Of a stretch of DNA of 12,676 nucleotides, positions 12,479 through 12,676 are shown piece after piece. The stretch lies in the NCBI GenBank assembly GCA_947589375.1, contig CANQAO010000023.1:1-12676 (forward strand), written 5' to 3'. A program made the position numbers and the translations under genes. Position 1 is the stretch's first letter. Each line of letters starts with the position of its first letter. The DNA comes from an uncultured Bacilli bacterium. Its GTDB lineage: Bacteria; Bacillota_I; Bacilli_A; RF39; UBA660. The notes beneath the pieces are model-generated. The model was not told the DNA's origin. It saw only the letters and a program-made list of their open reading frames with translations, and ran no database searches.

Positions 12479-12537
12479 GACATGTAATCTGATACAATGT
12501 AATTGACTAAAACATTGAAAGGTTGTGATTACATGTC
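12479..12537. repeat. Nested inverted repeats around the start of the transposase-like fragment
   Basis: GACATGTAATC (12479-12489) and GATTACATGTC (12527-12537) are perfect 11-bp arms. Inside them CAATG (12495-12499) pairs with CATTG (12513-12517). The outer right arm covers the ATG of the small ORF, so a transcript from upstream would bury that start in a stem. A TGA-TACAAT extended -10 (12490-12498) lies inside the structure. Confidence 0.7.
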
Positions 12538-12671
12538 CACTAATAATTATATACTAAATTTATTAAATATTAAAGATGAAAATATTAAAATTTTATCAAA
12601 ACTCAATTTCAAAAGTAAATTGAGATATACGATATCTTTATACAATTTAGTCTTACAATGATTTTAGTCAA
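12503..12671. mobile_element. Short segment bounded by imperfect inverted repeats (ISL3 relic or MITE-like)
   Basis: TTGACTAAAACATTG (12503-12517) recurs inverted as CAATGATTTTAGTCAA (12656-12671), differing by one inserted base. The 169-base segment holds the start of a transposase-like ORF and two further dyads: CTCAATTT/AAATTGAG (12602-12624) and GATAT/ATATC (12624-12636). It could be an internally deleted insertion sequence. The window stops five bases later, so the true right end and any target duplication cannot be seen. Confidence 0.4.
12533..12661 (+). pseudogene. N-terminal fragment resembling an ISL3-family transposase
   Basis: The 42-codon ORF begins MSTNNYILNLLNIKDENIKI, which resembles the extreme N-terminus of ISL3-family transposases. 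After residue 20 the sequence (LSKLNFKSKLRYTISLYN) no longer looks like that family, and a TGA ends it. The zinc-finger and DDE regions are absent. It looks like a truncated or internally deleted copy; it is also possible that the resemblance is coincidental. AAAGG lies about ten bases before the ATG. Confidence 0.45.
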
Positions 12672-12676
12672 GGGCT

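Noticed and set aside
1..12676. Mycoplasma-type UGA=Trp code
   Set aside because: gerQ ends at a TGA in the expected place, tryptophans are TGG, and no conserved gene contains internal TGA.
1..12676. tRNA, rRNA or CRISPR array
   Set aside because: No cloverleaf with a TTCGA-type T-arm, no rRNA signature and no regularly spaced direct repeats were seen.

Overview
The window is AT-rich, uses the standard code (gerQ ends in TGA, tryptophans are TGG) and has AGGAGG-type ribosome binding sites, sigma-A-like promoters and T-box leaders. It carries a GerQ spore-coat gene and a compact alanyl-tRNA synthetase. This points to an uncultured Bacilli/Firmicutes member with a streamlined genome (RF39- or Erysipelotrichia-like). 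It does not look like a UGA=Trp Mycoplasma. The placement is inferred from gene content only.

Positions 1-6017 (minus strand) hold a translation-centred block. From upstream to downstream it reads: frr (ribosome recycling factor), an AI-2E/PerM-family membrane protein, an alanine-type T-box, a P-loop (deoxy)nucleoside-monophosphate kinase overlapping alaS, a weak terminator, a promoter plus leucine T-box (specifier CTC), a small three-helix membrane protein, and the 5' part of leuS, which runs off the window. The leuS reading frame has no start codon and is fused out of frame to the membrane gene. This is the strongest anomaly in the block.

Positions 6067-9145 (minus strand) hold an orphan VirD4/TraG-type coupling ATPase with its own promoter and a terminator-like hairpin, preceded by pduL (phosphate acyltransferase) with its own promoter and terminator.

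Positions 9145-10192 (plus strand) hold gerQ with a sigma-E-like promoter, then lemA with a near-consensus promoter that leaves almost no leader, closed by a bidirectional terminator shared with a convergent DUF2441 gene (minus strand, 10180-10776).

Positions 10834-12676 look accessory. They hold an intergenic stretch with a perfect 26-bp palindrome and a possible small RNA, an unrecognised 206-residue protein (minus), a YefM/YoeB-type toxin-antitoxin operon whose promoter contains an inverted-repeat operator, a strong terminator, and a short hairpin-rich segment encoding what looks like only the N-terminus of an ISL3-type transposase.

No tRNA, rRNA or CRISPR array was seen. No complete novel multi-gene system is evident. 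The best leads are the leuS junction, the orphan coupling ATPase with its acidic aromatic tip, the candidate small RNA, and the ISL3-like inverted-repeat segment.
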